Source of the DNA: Azolla caroliniana
Lineage: Eukaryota > Polypodiophyta
Direction of reading: 5' to 3'
Assembly: GCA_043228905.1 (NCBI GenBank)
Contig: JBHGNT010000022.1
Span: 10,292,001 to 10,356,000 of the forward strand
Length of the DNA: 64,000 nucleotides
Shown here piece after piece: positions 1-10,758 of this stretch (the first letter of the stretch is position 1; each line of letters starts with the position of its first letter). The notes beneath the pieces were generated by a model that was not told the DNA's origin, ran no database searches, and worked only from the letters and a program-made list of their open reading frames with translations. Position numbers and translations under genes: made by a program.

Positions 1-482
1 TTCCTATCTTCAAAACCTGGTGGTTGACACATATACACTTCTTCTTCCAAGTTACCATGTAAAAAGGCATTTTTTACATCCATATGATGAAGAACCCATC
101 TTCTGGCTGCACCTACAGCCAGTAATGTCCTCAATGTTGCCATCTTTGCAACCGGTGCAAATGTCTCATCATAATCAATTCCTTGCATTTGGGCATATCC
201 CTTTGCAACCAATCTTGCTTTATGTCTACTTACATTCCCACTGGAATCATGCTTTGTCTTGTAGACCCATTTGCAACCTACCACATTTTTTTCTTTTGGT
301 AACTTCACCAAATCCCATGTTCTGTTTTCAGCCAATGCATCAATCTCTTCTTGCATTGCATCCTCCCATTTCTTCTCAGTTTTAGCCTCATCAAAACTAC
401 TTGGATCAGGGATTTGTACCACCTTAGACATATATGCATAATGCATAGCCATATATGTATCATAACCAAATCTTTCAACAGT
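1..482 (-). pseudogene. Ty1/copia reverse transcriptase, N-terminal part, cut by window edge
   Basis: Read on the minus strand, this stretch gives the start of a copia reverse transcriptase. It includes the block around DETFAPVAKMATLRTLL and a later MDVKNAFLHGNLEEEVY block, which carries the first catalytic Asp of RT. The frame is lost near 482 at a T run and picks up in another frame, so it is not continuous with the integrase/linker part on the right. The catalytic YVDD motif would lie beyond position 1. It belongs to the minus-strand copia whose gag starts at 3674. Family identity is sure; lineage within copia is not assigned. Confidence 0.85.
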
Positions 483-1742
483 TTTTTTCCTCTATCTGAT
501 CTTCTCAGTTTCTGATTTGCATCCTTCAATGCTTTTTCCATACCAGGGATTTTCAATCCTCTTATACCAAGAAGATCATCCAATGACATATCTAAATCCT
601 CATCTTCCATGTTTTTAGACAAGTCATCCAACATTTCATACTCTGGCATTTTCTGTTTTCCTTTTTTATCATAACATTTTTTGTGTCCTCCACTTTTTCC
701 ACTCCAAGAATTCGAATCAGATTTACCATCTGAGCTTTTTGATGGTCCAGAACATTCTGTTGATGTTGGACTTTGCTGTCCAACCTTGATTCCATCTCTA
801 TGGCAGTCTTCTACATTCTTAGATTTGTCTCTGTCTTCAATCTCATTGTCTTCATCAGTCTCTGGATTCTGTTTTGAACTGTACCAGCTGGCTAACTCAT
901 CAAAGATTACATCCCTACTTGTCACAATCTTCTTTGTTACAAGGTTATAGCATCTATACCCTTTTTGTTCTTCTGAATAGCCAACAAAAATACATTTTTC
1001 TGCTTTTGGATCCAACTTACTTCTTACTTTGGCAGGCACATGTACATATGCAAGGCATCCAAACACTTTTAAGTGTTCTAAACTAGGTTTCCTTCCATAG
1101 AAACACTCTTCAGGCGTTGCTTGATGTACTCCTGATGTTATACATCTATTTAGAATATAATTTGTTGTATTTACAGCTTCTGCCCAATAGTACACTTTTT
1201 CCACTCCAAGAATTCGAATCAGATTTACCATCTGAGCTTTTTGATGGTCCAGAACATTCTGTTGATGTTGGACTTTGCTGTCCAACCTTGCTTCCATCTC
1301 TATGGCAGTCTTCTACATTCTTAGATTTGTCTCTGTCTTCAATCTCATTGTCTTCATCAGTCTCTGGATTCTGTTTTGAACTGTACCAGCTGGCTAACTC
1401 ATCAAAGATTACATCCCTACTTGCCACAATCTTCTTTGTTACATGGTTATAGCATCTATACCCTTTTTGTTCTTCTGAATAGCCAACAAAAATACATTTT
1501 TCTGCTTTTGGATCCAACTTACTTCTTACTTTGGCAGGCACATGTACATATGCAAGGCATCCAAACACTTTTAAGTGTTCTAAACTAGGTTTCCTTCCAT
1601 AGAAACACTCTTCAGGCGTTGCTTGATGTACTCCTGATGTTATACATCTATTTAGAATATAATTTGTTGTATTTACAGCTTCTGCCCAATAGTACAATGG
1701 CATATTCTTCTCTGTCATCAAAGCCCTTGCAATGTTCACCAA
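482..1742 (-). pseudogene. Ty1/copia integrase C-terminal half and linker, internally duplicated
   Basis: Minus-strand frames encode the end of the integrase core and the variable linker before RT. Recognisable blocks are YYWAEAVNTTNYILNR and HLKVFGCLAYVHVP, followed by CIFVGYSEEQKGYR and an acidic, serine-rich linker. The same protein blocks occur twice in a row because 502 bp are tandemly duplicated (691-1192 and 1193-1694). Since 502 is not a multiple of three, the second copy shifts the frame, so a single polyprotein cannot be read through. The element is therefore not functional here. Confidence 0.85.
691..1694 (-). repeat. 502-bp direct tandem duplication inside copia integrase/linker
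   Basis: Positions 691-1192 and 1193-1694 are the same sequence at an offset of 502 bp. By eye I saw only about three to four differences between the copies. The repeat begins at the cacttttt run and ends at gcccaatagtac. It lies wholly inside the copia pol region, so it arose in this copy or in its recent parent. Confidence 0.92.
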
Positions 1743-2640
1743 TGTTCTGTTTTTCCTCTCAGCAACTCCATTTTGTTGTGGAGTATATCTACATGTGAAC
1801 TATCTTCTTATTCCCTAATTGCATAGAAAATCAGAAAATTCATTGGAGAAATACTCTCCTCCTCCATCAGATCTTAAACGTTTTATTCTTGTACCTGCCT
1901 GCTTCTCTACCATGCATTTAAACTTACGAAAATATTCAAACACTTCACTTTTCTCTTTCATGAAGTACACCCATGTTTTCCTTGAGCAATCATCAATAAA
2001 AGTTACATAGAATCTACAGCCACCGATAGATGCATTCTTAGTTGGTCCCCATACATCCGTATGTACCAAATCCAACAGATTTTTACTTACATGTCTTTCA
2101 TGAGGGAATGGCAACCTATTTTGCTTTCCATATTGACATGCTTCACATATCTTTCCCATTTCACAATTTTTCAGTTTTGGCAGTCCAGCCACTGCATCTT
2201 TTCTCAACATATTCTTTAGGGTTTTCATACTTATGTGGCCAATCCTTTTATGCCACATTTCCACATCTGAGACTACACTCATTCCATTTGCAAACATAGC
2301 TGAAATCTGTCTAGGCATGTCAACATCCAAAATAAACATTCTTCCTTGTCGTTTTCCTTTTGCAATGAGCTTCCCATTCTTTTCTATATAGCATCCACTT
2401 TGCTTAAACTTTATTTGCATACCTTGCTCTACTATTTGTCCAACAGAAATCAGATTCTTAGCAAGATTTGGAACATGCATTACATTCAACATATACTTAG
2501 TCTTTCCTTTTTCTTCCCACAATGGAATATCTCCAACTTGTTCTATTTGGTGAGTACTATTATCACCCGTTTATACATAGCCAGGAATCTCTGGTTCTCT
2601 TAACCTTTCAAACCAGTTTGCATGTCCAGTCATATGGTTA
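1743..2640 (-). pseudogene. Ty1/copia protease, GAG-pre-integrase and integrase core
   Basis: On the minus strand this part has a protease motif YVDSGASNHMTGH near 2640. Next come the GAG-pre-integrase motif with MWHKRIGHISMKTL and a CEACQYGKQNR zinc-binding block, then integrase core motifs HTDVW, a Asp-bearing RSDGGGEY and PQQNGVAERKNRT. These supply the HHCC-type zinc site and the D, D, E catalytic residues. Stops interrupt the frame near 2570 and near 1815, so the copy is a pseudogene. It lies between gag on the right and the duplicated integrase half on the left, in the normal copia order. Confidence 0.9.
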
Positions 2641-3674
2641 GATGCCCCCGAGTCTACATACCATGTAAACTCTTCATTACATTTCTGTGAGCTTTCAGCC
2701 ACTGCTGCTATCTCATATTGTACCACAAATGCACCATCTTTTTCACAATCTTCACTAGTTTGGGCATAGTTATTCTGCTGTCTCTTTCCTCTTTTCTCAT
2801 CATTTTGCTTCTTGTAACATTTAGCTTGTGTGTGGCCTAGTTTTCCACAATACCAACAACCATCATCATTTACATATGTTTGCTTACCTCTACCTTGGTT
2901 GCTCCCCCTGCCTCTGTTGTTGTTTCTTCCTCTAATGGTTTGTTGTCCTCTTCCTTGATAACCATTATTGTTGGTTCTTGCTGAGCCAAATCTTCCATGG
3001 CCTCTTCCTCGGCCTCTTCCGGCACTATTATATAGGGCTTGCCCCTCATTCTCAAGATTTCCTTTATTTACATCATCCATCTGGTTCCTTTCTTCTACTA
3101 CAAGCATTTAAACCAAATCTGGAAAACTTGGGATACTATCCCTTGTAAGCATAGAGGTTTTAAAGCTTTTGTATTTAGGTCCCAAGCCTCTCAAGCATAT
3201 TTCTACCTTATCATCATCTTCTATCTTTACATTGATAGAAGCAAGTGATTCACATATGCTCTTTATTTTCAAGGCATACTCATTTATTGACATCTTACCT
3301 TTTTCTAAGGTATTTAGCTCAGTCTTCAACTATAGCTTTCTAGCTTTTGTGTTTACTGCAAACAGTTTTACCAAACTGTCCCAAGCTTCTTTTGGGAGCA
3401 TAGCCTCTTGTATGTGCCCAAGCATTGAATCTGAGATGCTAAGTGAGAGCCAATGCATTACCTTCCTTGCCCCTTGATTCCAATCTTTGAATGCTTTAAT
3501 CTGTGTTGTTGTGGCATTTTCTTATGGGATCTCGGGAGCCTCTTCTAGGTCTCCTTCAATGTAATCCCAGTATCCTTTCCCCATTAGGAAATTTGTCATT
3601 CTAAATTTCCACGCTGGGAATTTTTTTTTGTCTAGTTTCTCTGTAACTATTTGGCCCGCATTCTTTGCAGCCAT
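2571..3674 (-). pseudogene. Ty1/copia gag with zinc knuckle
   Basis: The likely start is the minus-strand ATG at 3674. The N-terminal part reads as a UBN2-type copia gag, with FPAWKFRMTNFLMGKGYW and later MSINEYALKIKSICESLASI. An Arg/Gly-rich stretch follows, then a CCHC zinc knuckle (CWYCGKLGHTQAKC near 2830). Several in-frame stops, for example near 3525, 3330 and 3107, break the frame. Gag would form the virus-like particle and bind RNA. It lies just downstream of the primer binding site at 3801-3811. Confidence 0.85.
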
Positions 3675-3800
3675 TATCTCTTGCAAACTAGGGTTTCTGC
3701 TACGATTACTTCAACAAGTAACTTTCTGATTCAGATCAGCAAACAAAGAAATACCTTTCTCAGATCTATGCACTTCTGTACCTTCTTTATGAGCAACTCA

Positions 3801-3811
3801 CTTTGATACCA
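3801..3811 (-). other. Primer binding site of minus-strand copia
   Basis: The minus strand reads TGGTATCAAAG, one base off the TGGTATCAGAG that plant copia elements use to pair with initiator methionine tRNA. It lies about 130 bp before the gag ATG and just inside the presumed 5' LTR, in the expected order. Confidence 0.75.
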
Positions 3812-3823
3812 AGTAAGAAAACG

Positions 3824-4272
3824 TGAAGAAGGCACTCGGGCTCTTCTTATGTGCGCGGCGGATCGTGGTGTGCTGGATCGTTTAGTGCTCAAACACAGAA
3901 GGGAAGGGGGAAGGAGACTTACCTCTGTAGCAGCCAAAACTTCTTCTATTTCATTACCTGCAGAGCTGTACTTGCTCTCGTCTGTTTCTCTCTTTTGCTC
4001 TCACTCTTTGAGTTCATTCTCTCTTTCCTCACTCTCTCTCTCTCAGAGTTCTACTTCCTGTATATTTTTCTTACTTACCTATTCTCTTACTTTTTACCTA
4101 AGTAATAAGTTACTTACGTATGCAACTAAATAGCTGCCTGTAGCTAATTAGCTGTCAGTCGCTAAATAGTTGTCAGTAGCTAATTAGCTGTCACTAGCTA
4201 ATTAGTTGTTTCTCCTTTATGTTCACAAGTAGCTAAATAGCTACTATAGCTTATTTCCTAATAAGCATCACA
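3824..4272 (-). repeat. Probable 5' LTR of minus-strand copia
   Basis: The stretch between the primer binding site and the interrupted gypsy begins TGTGATGC and ends CA when read on the minus strand. The other LTR lies outside the window, so the ends are estimates. A GA-rich tract and short tandem repeats lie inside. The outer end coincides with the point where the gypsy RNase H frame stops matching its family, which supports an insertion boundary here. Confidence 0.55.
4128..4207. repeat. Short tandem repeat, about 18-bp units, in copia LTR
   Basis: Four imperfect copies of a unit of the form tagctaattagctgtcag follow each other. The repeats lie in the presumed U3 part of the copia LTR, where tandem repeats often carry promoter elements; that role is inference. 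Confidence 0.75.
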
Positions 4273-5809
4273 TACCATGTTGAGCTTGCTTCTCAACAGC
4301 TTGTAGTCGTGTCGGTCCCAAGATGACTTGTTTTTGGTTATCGAAAGCTGGCTCGCCGGGACGGGGTGCTAGATATGAACGTCGTGATAATGCATCTGCC
4401 TTCCCTTGGTGCTTCCCCGGACGATATGTAATTTTGAAGTCGAAACGCGTGAGGAAGTGGGCCCACCAAGCTTGACATCGATTCAACACACCAGCATCCT
4501 GAAAGTAGGCAAGGTTCTTGTGGTCACTAAATACAGTGACCGGATGAGAGGATCCCTCTAGAAAATGCCTCCATTGCATAAAAGAATCCACTATTGCCAA
4601 TAGCTCCTTATCATGAATTTCGTAGTTGATTTCGGCGGCGTCAAACTTGCGTGAGTGAAAAGCCACAGGATGTAGCTTCTCATCATTCCCCTGTTGTGAC
4701 AGAATGTTCCCCAATGCAAAGTCCGATGCGTCAGCTTCGATAATGAATGGTTTTTCCGGATCGACATGAGCTAGAATTCGAGCCGATGTAACTGCCTTTT
4801 TAAGACTCTCGAAAGCCATGTCCGTTTCTTCAGACCAGATGAACGGTTCTCCCTTTCTGGTAAGTTGTGTGAGAGGTAGAATGATCTTTGAGTAATCTTG
4901 TATGAACTTCCGGTAAAAATTGGCAAAGCCTAGGAAGCATTGCACATCTCACACCGAACGCGGAGTCTGCCATTCTACCACCGTTTTGACCTTAGCTGGG
5001 TCCATGGAGATGCCTTCTGAAGAAATGATGTACCCGAGAAATTCCACTTGGTTGCACCCGAAACTACATTTTTCCAGCTTTGCATACAGACCATGTTCTC
5101 GAAGTCGTTTTAGTACTAATAGTACATGAGAATCATGTTCTTCTTGGGTCTTTGAATAAACCAGTAGATCATCCAAAGAGATGATCAAACAATCATCCAA
5201 TAGATCTTGGAATATATCATTAGACATGTGTTGAAAGACTGTCGGCGCATTAGTGAGGCCGAACGGCATGACCGTATACTCGAAGTGCCCATATCTGGTG
5301 CGAAACACGGTCTTCCATTCGTCTCCTGGTCGGATCCGTACGAGGTTATATGCTCCCCGTAAGTCGATCTTCGTGAAGAACCTGGCACCATTGATCCATT
5401 CTAAAAGACTTGAGATAAGGGGAAGACCATACCTATTCCTGATTGTAACCTTATTCAGGCCACGGTAATCTACAACGAGACGAAGTGATCCATCGTTTTT
5501 CTTGACGAAGAAAATGGGCGCGCCAGCTAGAGATTTCAAATGCCGAATGAAACCATTTTCCAAATTCTCCTCTATATAGGCCCGAAGGACTTCCAGCTCG
5601 GTTGGTGACAAATTGTAGATCGGTCCCCATGGCGGCTCTTTTCCTGGTTGTAAATCGATGGGGCAATCGTACGGTCGATGATGAGGAAGTGTGTTGGCTT
5701 GTACTTTATCGAACACATCGATGTAATGACGATACTTCTCGGGAAGTTGAACAGTGGATTCTTCTTTAGTGGTGCTGGAAGGGTTTACTGATATTGCAAA
5801 GAGGAACAT
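4268..5809 (-). pseudogene. Ty3/gypsy (chromovirus) reverse transcriptase and RNase H
   Basis: Minus-strand coding for RT (5809-4949) and RNase H (4945-4268). RT motifs seen are NDGSLRLVVDYRGLNKVT, FTKIDLRGAYN and MPFGLTNAP. The catalytic box reads ISLDDLLVYS, so the usual Tyr of Y-L-D-D is Ser. An in-frame TGA at 4946-4948 (probably an old Arg codon) splits RT from RNase H, whose motifs include IIEADASDFALG, ELLAIV and TDHKN-like SDHKNLAYF. The frame then ends at 4268 where the copia LTR begins. The integrase expected next is missing or lies beyond the window. Non-functional copy. Confidence 0.9.
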
Positions 5810-6879
5810 TTAGATATCCCTACTGAAATAGGCTCGGGTTTAGTACAATTAGAACTAGCAACTATTTGGTTTACATGTCTTCTTGGCCTATAGGGGCAAT
5901 TTATTGCAATATGTCCTGGTCCACCGCAGTAAAGACATAGTCGATTTGTACGGCGCCGCTGCTTTTCTTCTTCGGATAATGGCCCTCGACGACGTGTAGT
6001 GTCAATCTCCATCGGAGTCGGAGTATTCACTGGAGGCACATTATATGACTCCCTCGAAAAAGTTCTTGATACCACTGAGGCGTAGGTGGGCTCTGATCTT
6101 GCCCTCGGCATTTGTAGCTGTCGTTCCGAACGTCACTCAAAGAGGTGGTTGTCACATCTCACCGCGCGACTGATTGCTTCTGTTAAGGACTTTGGCTCTT
6201 CGGGGAAGGTCAAGAGTAAATCCTTGACGTTGTTGCGTAAACCATAACGGAATTGCTCCATCAACGCTTGATCATCCCAAGGGATATCGGCGGCGAGTAG
6301 GCGAAAATCTGCAGCGTATGCAGAGGCTGGACGGTCACCTTGGCGTAATCGGCGAATTTTGTTGATTGCAGTCCTGATGTTGTCAGTATCTCCGAAACAT
6401 GCTTTAAACTCACCTAGAAACTCTTCAAAATTGTTGAGTAACGGAGATTCCTTTTCTAATAGTGGAGCGAACTATGCCAACGCTGAGCCACTTAACAAAG
6501 TGCCTATTAAACCCACTCGTGATGCATCGGTGGGATATCGGGAAGGATGCATTTGAATAACTAATCGTACCTGGTTAAGGAACCCTCTAAACTGCGATCG
6601 CGTTCCATCGAACTTCGTGGGAAGGCCAATCTTGAGTTCTTTAAGAATCCCTTGTGTTCCAGGCCCTTGTTGTTGCATCGCAACGATGGTGGCTTCGAGT
6701 TGTTGCACACGTAACGCAAGTTCCCCATGTTGTTGTTGCATTTGCTGCTTTTCTAAGGAGATTTGTTGAAGATCCCCCAGCAACTGTTGGTTTTCTTGTT
6801 CCAAAGCATGGAACTTCTCTTTCAAGCATTGAAATTCCGAGAAAACAGATTGATATTCTTCAGCGCTAATAGTGGCCAT
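5785..6879 (-). pseudogene. Ty3/gypsy gag with coiled coil and zinc knuckle; protease lost
   Basis: The gag starts at minus-strand ATG 6879. Its first 90 residues are Gln/Glu-rich with heptads (coiled coil). A retrotransposon gag core follows (IGLPTKFDGTRSQFRGFL), then an in-frame TAG at 6472-6474. The second half is open again in the same frame and ends with a CCHC knuckle, [14 protein letters not shown], near 5910. Only about 30 codons separate the knuckle from the RT region, and no D-S/T-G protease motif is visible. The aspartic protease has therefore been deleted. Confidence 0.87.
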
Positions 6880-7171
6880 GGGATAAAAGAAAAGAGGAAT
6901 AAGAGATTAGTAGGAAATGAGAGAGACAGAAGGTAAGAAAATCGGTTCAAACTGTCAGGAACAGTACTAAGACAAAGCAGGAATTAGTACTAAAAGAAGT
7001 ATTAATACTAAGAGAGGTGAAGAACTCTCGAGAGAAGGAAAGAGTGAGTGAGAGGGAGGGAGAGAGAGAGAGAGTGATGATAAGAAAAGATATATATTAT
7101 GTGAAGAAAATGTACAGTACCTAGGAGGCTTAAGACTTGCATTGAACCAATTTGGTTCGAAATAATGCCTT

Positions 7172-7187
7172 GTGCCTCCTTTTATAG
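7172..7187 (-). promoter_or_regulatory. TATA box in gypsy LTR
   Basis: The minus strand reads CACTATAAAAGGAGGC, about 185 bp into the LTR. This is the expected place for the promoter that drives the genomic RNA of the element, whose gag starts about 290 bp downstream. Confidence 0.7.
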
Positions 7188-7300
7188 TGTTCTAAGGAAT
7201 ACTCCTCAAGTTTGTAGAATGTTCCAGAGAAATCTGGAATATACATCAATTTTCTATAATAAAACACAAATGAAAATAATATTCTACGTATTACAATGTA

Positions 7301-7355
7301 TAGTCTAATGGTCAAGAGCTCGACCCATGTAGCAGAATGTCATGGGTTCGAGTCT
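7301..7355 (+). other. tRNA-like A-box/B-box pair within the gypsy LTR
   Basis: On the plus strand, TAGTCTAATGG (7301-7311) and GGTTCGAGTCT (7345-7355) resemble the internal A and B boxes of RNA polymerase III promoters, with a tRNA-like spacing. The stretch lies at the outer edge of the LTR, antisense to the element. It does not fold into a full tRNA that I can recognise. It may be a tRNA- or SINE-derived piece held in the LTR. Confidence 0.35.
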
Positions 7356-7362
7356 TGCAATA

Positions 7363-7985
7363 TCATGACACTATCCTCCCTTTAAAACGACGAGTGTAAC
7401 GATTCTTTTTGGATTGAGGACTCGGTTTGTCTGGATATTGACGATGGAAGTCTTCAAGAAGAGCACGAGCATTGGTGACATTCTCTATCGGTTCCCAAGT
7501 ACGCTCCCCTGGGACTATATCCTAGCCAATCGACTAGATAGTAGAGCTTGTTGCGAACAAGCTTGGAATCAAGGATGGCAGTAACCTCGTACTCAGGTCC
7601 ATCTTCAAGCTCGATCGGGGGTGGAGGGTGTGTAATACGTCCTGGGATGGTGCTCTCTTGATAAGGTTCGAGGAGAGAACTATGAAACACCAGATGTATC
7701 CGAAGTTGTGGAGGTAGATCAAGACGAAAAGTGACATCATTAATCTTTCCTATAATACGGAAAGGACCTAATCGCCAATAATCCAACTTCTCGCATCGGT
7801 GAGTGGTCTTGATGTGTCGTCGGAGTAGCCATACCCGATCTCCAATGTTAAAACTAGATGGGAGTCGATGACAATCCGCATAAACCTTGTGTGTTTGTTG
7901 AGCTTGTTGGAGGTGAGTAGATACATCCGCTTGTATCTTGCGTAACCTCTCCAAATGATCTTCTGCGAAAGGATTTGTGGACACC
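7363..7985 (-). pseudogene. Ty3/gypsy integrase C-terminus with chromodomain
   Basis: Minus-strand coding from 7985 gives the end of a chromoviral integrase: HLERLRKIQADV, then the GDRVWLLRRHIKT block, then a chromodomain (EYEVTAILDSKLVRNKLYYLVDWLGYSP, 7600-7520). A frameshift follows the chromodomain. Moving by one base restores a C-terminus with ERTWEPIENVTNARALLEDF and a basic tail. The stop codon (7363-7365) overlaps the first bases of the LTR, as is usual in this group. Chromodomains guide integration to marked chromatin; that role is known for the family. Upstream at 7985 the frame is cut by a copia fragment. Confidence 0.88.
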
Positions 7986-7989
7986 TCTG

Positions 7990-8119
7990 GGATTCGTGCT
8001 GACGAAGATCCACACGAAGGAGAACGGGTCGGATACATTGACCAAGGTGTTGACAACCGACAAGCTAAACGTGTGCCGAAAGCGGATCGGGCTGGCGAGA
8101 CATCCCATGCCGGAGTGAA
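7990..8119 (+). pseudogene. Copia RNase H C-terminal fragment
   Basis: The plus strand encodes the last 40 or so residues of a Tnt1-like copia polyprotein, VLTKIHTKENGSD then a Leu/Lys-rich end and ARHPMPE before the stop. It matches the end of the intact copia at 58820-58949 closely at DNA level. A polypurine tract (AAGGGGGAG) and an LTR follow. Everything upstream of this fragment has been lost at the junction with the gypsy. Confidence 0.85.
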
Positions 8120-8128
8120 GGGGGAGAT

Positions 8129-8668
8129 TATTGGCAAACCCGGTCCCGCTGGATGGGATCCGATTATGAATGAAGAGGACCCGGTGAGAACCGGATGAGA
8201 AGACATATTTGTAAATATGTTTAAGTAAGCCTATTGAGGCTATATTTGTAAATAGCCCTAAGTTTATATAAGTATAAATATGACTTAGGGCAATCACTTT
8301 AGACGTTATTGTATTCATATTGTAGTATATGTATAACAGTGGCAGAGAGAGAGAGGGAGAGAGAGAGAGAGGGAGAAAGCAAGATACAGAACGGTTTCTG
8401 TTGTAACCGTTGTTTGGCGAAGAAACAGAGCTCGAGGTCGTTGCCTCCAAGTCTCTGATTGTACATTTCTCATATAGTGATAGTTCGGAGCCAGTGGGCT
8501 CCCGTGGTTTTTCCCTATTAGGATTTTCCATGTAAACATCTTGTGTCCTCTCTATCGACTCGTGTGTGTACGTGCCTTCACTACCTACTTCCCATTTATG
8601 TGTTTGATTCTCATTGAAGTGTTCAAGACTCGGTTGTCGCTGAGCTATATTCCGCGCTATTCTCTACA
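8129..8668 (+). repeat. 3' LTR of truncated Tnt1-like copia
   Basis: The LTR follows the polypurine tract and ends at gctattctctaca. It matches the LTRs at 14759-15341 and 18394-18906 and, more distantly, those at 54166 and 58960. It contains a TATA-like tataaatatgactta stretch and a GA-rich block. The first bases read TATTGG where the relatives have TGTTGG or TGTTAG, so the 5' end is mutated. Confidence 0.8.
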
Positions 8669-8899
8669 TCTTCTTCCTCTGGCTTTGAGTCGTATTCCTC
8701 CTCGGTCATGTACTTGGAATGTTCGGAAGGTGACTTGTTGTTGTGGGGCTGTTGTCGGTGCTCTCGCTCGTAGGCATCCAATTGCATTGTCGTGTCGATT
8801 TCATGGGCGTCCTATTCCTCCATCAATCAAACGATCTCCTCTTTATGGCTTGGAGCAATCTCGTACATATCGCATGCTAGGTCCTCTTGGATGGTAGTA

Positions 8900-9835
8900 A
8901 TGGCCGCGTTGTCCATTTTGGAGAAACTTGTGCCCTTCTTCTTCTGGTTTTCTCTGTCAGCTCAGAGCAGTTATAATTCGTTTGTTTGTTCCGACCATGT
9001 CTGCCAACCTTTGTCTAGTGCATCGACGATCATCTTTTGTGTTCGGCGTTTGTATGCCCTCAGGATGAGGCACACCTTCTCCTCGCCCATGCTAACATGG
9101 TGTTGCATTGTGGCTAATTCTTGTCGCATTTATGCCAGACGAGCTTCTGTCGACCCTTGGTCAAACATTAGCTTTGCCTCTACCACCAGTACTGCCAATC
9201 TTTTCTCCTCATACTGGGCCTCCAACTCGCTGTATTTTTTAACTAGGTCATTCTTTTCCATGTTGAGTTGTTCCTTTTGCGGCTCATATGCCGTATCCGT
9301 CTTTGTCTTTTTGAACATGAACTTTGACATCTAGTCGGCATGAACATATTGCTCGAGCTCTTCGACCTTCTCTTGCTCCTCTTGTGTCTCCTTCGTTTGC
9401 TATTCTACCTGTTGCTTCAATTGTTGTATGGTGTTGTCTTTGGCATCAAGAAATGCCTCTCTAGAAGATCTTCCATCTTTTTAACTTTTGCGTCAGCTTC
9501 TTCTGCACGTTTATTAGCTTGTTTGACCTCTTTCTTTGAAGCCCGCAGTTGACCATATTCCTGTATGTGGTCAGCGGCTTCCTTCATTTTTTTTTCGTCT
9601 GTCACAGTCGATCCAACAGTTCTTCCTTGTCCTTTTACAATGTAGAACATTGTGTATGGAGCCGGTCGGCTGCTGTTGTCGCTCTTCTACATGCCTCTGC
9701 CATGTCCTTCGACCAATGTCGTATGAAGAGGCGGCATTTGAATCGCCTGACCCTTATTTCTTGCATCTTGTTGTCAGCCGATTCATTGCAGCTCTTGTTG
9801 TTTGTCCCGTTCAATTATTACTAACATAGCCTTCT
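8900..9835 (-). pseudogene. Decayed coiled-coil protein, family not recognised
   Basis: On the minus strand several frames give long helical, Glu/Lys/Gln-rich stretches with heptads, for example KKEVKQANKRAEEADAKVKK and EKNDLVKKYSELEAQYEEKR, followed by VCLILRAYKRRTQK. Stops and frame changes separate the parts, so this is a pseudogene. I do not recognise the family. It lies between a copia LTR (ending 8668) and a copia RNase H fragment (from 9855), so it may be host gene debris or a passenger of a transposon. Confidence 0.5.
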
Positions 9836-9854
9836 GGATCATCTCTTGATCCTT

Positions 9855-10166
9855 GTGTTCCTAGGCCAGCATGTTGGAAGCGTGTTGCTGCAGCTGGCCA
9901 AGAACCCCATGTTCCATGCTTGGACAAAGCACATAGAAGTGCACGAATACTTTGTGCGCGAGTGGGTCTTGAGCGGTGAAGTCGAACTACGATATGTTCA
10001 AACAGATCGGCAGGTTGGAGACATCTTCACCAAGGCCCTTGGAACCAACAAGTTGCAACATTTTCCGGGGATTCTTGGTCTTCAGCATCTCGACATGCCA
10101 CACTTAGGGGGAGAATCGGTACTGATACGGGGAGAACTAGAACTGGAATGGAAACCAGGAAAATAG
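9855..10166 (+). pseudogene. Copia RNase H C-terminal fragment and tail
   Basis: The plus strand encodes LAKNPMFHAWTKHIEVHEYF and then RYVQTDRQVGDIFTKALG, the conserved end of copia RNase H. The upstream part of pol is absent. About 600 bp of tail follow before a polypurine tract (TTGAGGGGGAG near 10750). The open stretch at 10331-10699 in that tail has skewed charge composition and no recognisable domain. I treat it as part of the element's 3' end. Confidence 0.85.
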
Positions 10167-10758
10167 GCAAAGGCACCGGACAAGCAGTTGGAGAGAAGGA
10201 AACAACCGAAGCAGGGGGAGACAAGAAGAAAAAGGAAGCCGAGTCGACTGAAGAAGTCCGCACATCCTAACAAATCAGAACAAGCGGCGACGGGGGTAGA
10301 GTCAAGAAGGACAGAGTCGACTAGAGGAAGATGTCCAAGACCCGGATGTGGTCTGACGTGGTGAACGACCTGAAGATAGAGGATGAATTGGAGACAGCTA
10401 TTTCGAACAAGAGCTGGAACGAATCGGATGCACCTGATTCGGAAGACGTGTTTGATTCGAAGGAACTGGATCAACTGAAGGCCAAACTAACGAGGAGACA
10501 GCGGAAGTTGACACTGACATGGAGGGGCCGACGGGTTGAGAAGCGCCAAAGTTGCAACAACGAAAGAGCTGAGGAGGGCCTTATGAGCTGGCAAAACCGA
10601 CCGAGAAGCTCAAGGTGCGTGAAACCGGATGGGTCGTGGGAAGCGGAACCGGATGGGTCAAGGAGCGCGAGCAAGGCGGGAACCCCCCAGGAGGAGTGAG
10701 AGGAAAGCACCGATAGACACACACAACGATCTGACCTCAAGATTGAACTTGAGGGGGA

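Larger units (their letters stand above)
6953..7370 (-). repeat. Single LTR of the chromodomain gypsy
   Basis: Read on the minus strand it starts TGTCATGA and ends CTGACA, so the ends form a short inverted repeat. A polypurine tract (AAAGGGAGGATAG) lies just before it and a TATA box (CTATAAAAGG, 7172-7187) inside it. The upstream side carries the end of a gypsy pol, the downstream side the start of a gypsy gag. No second LTR is seen between them. Confidence 0.78.

Noticed and set aside
20-385. Plus-strand open frame of 121 codons
   Set aside because: It is the reverse shadow of the minus-strand copia RT. Composition is random and no domain is seen.
10331-10699. Charged 122-codon frame after a copia RNase H
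   Set aside because: No recognisable domain; lies in the 3' tail of a decayed copia before its polypurine tract.
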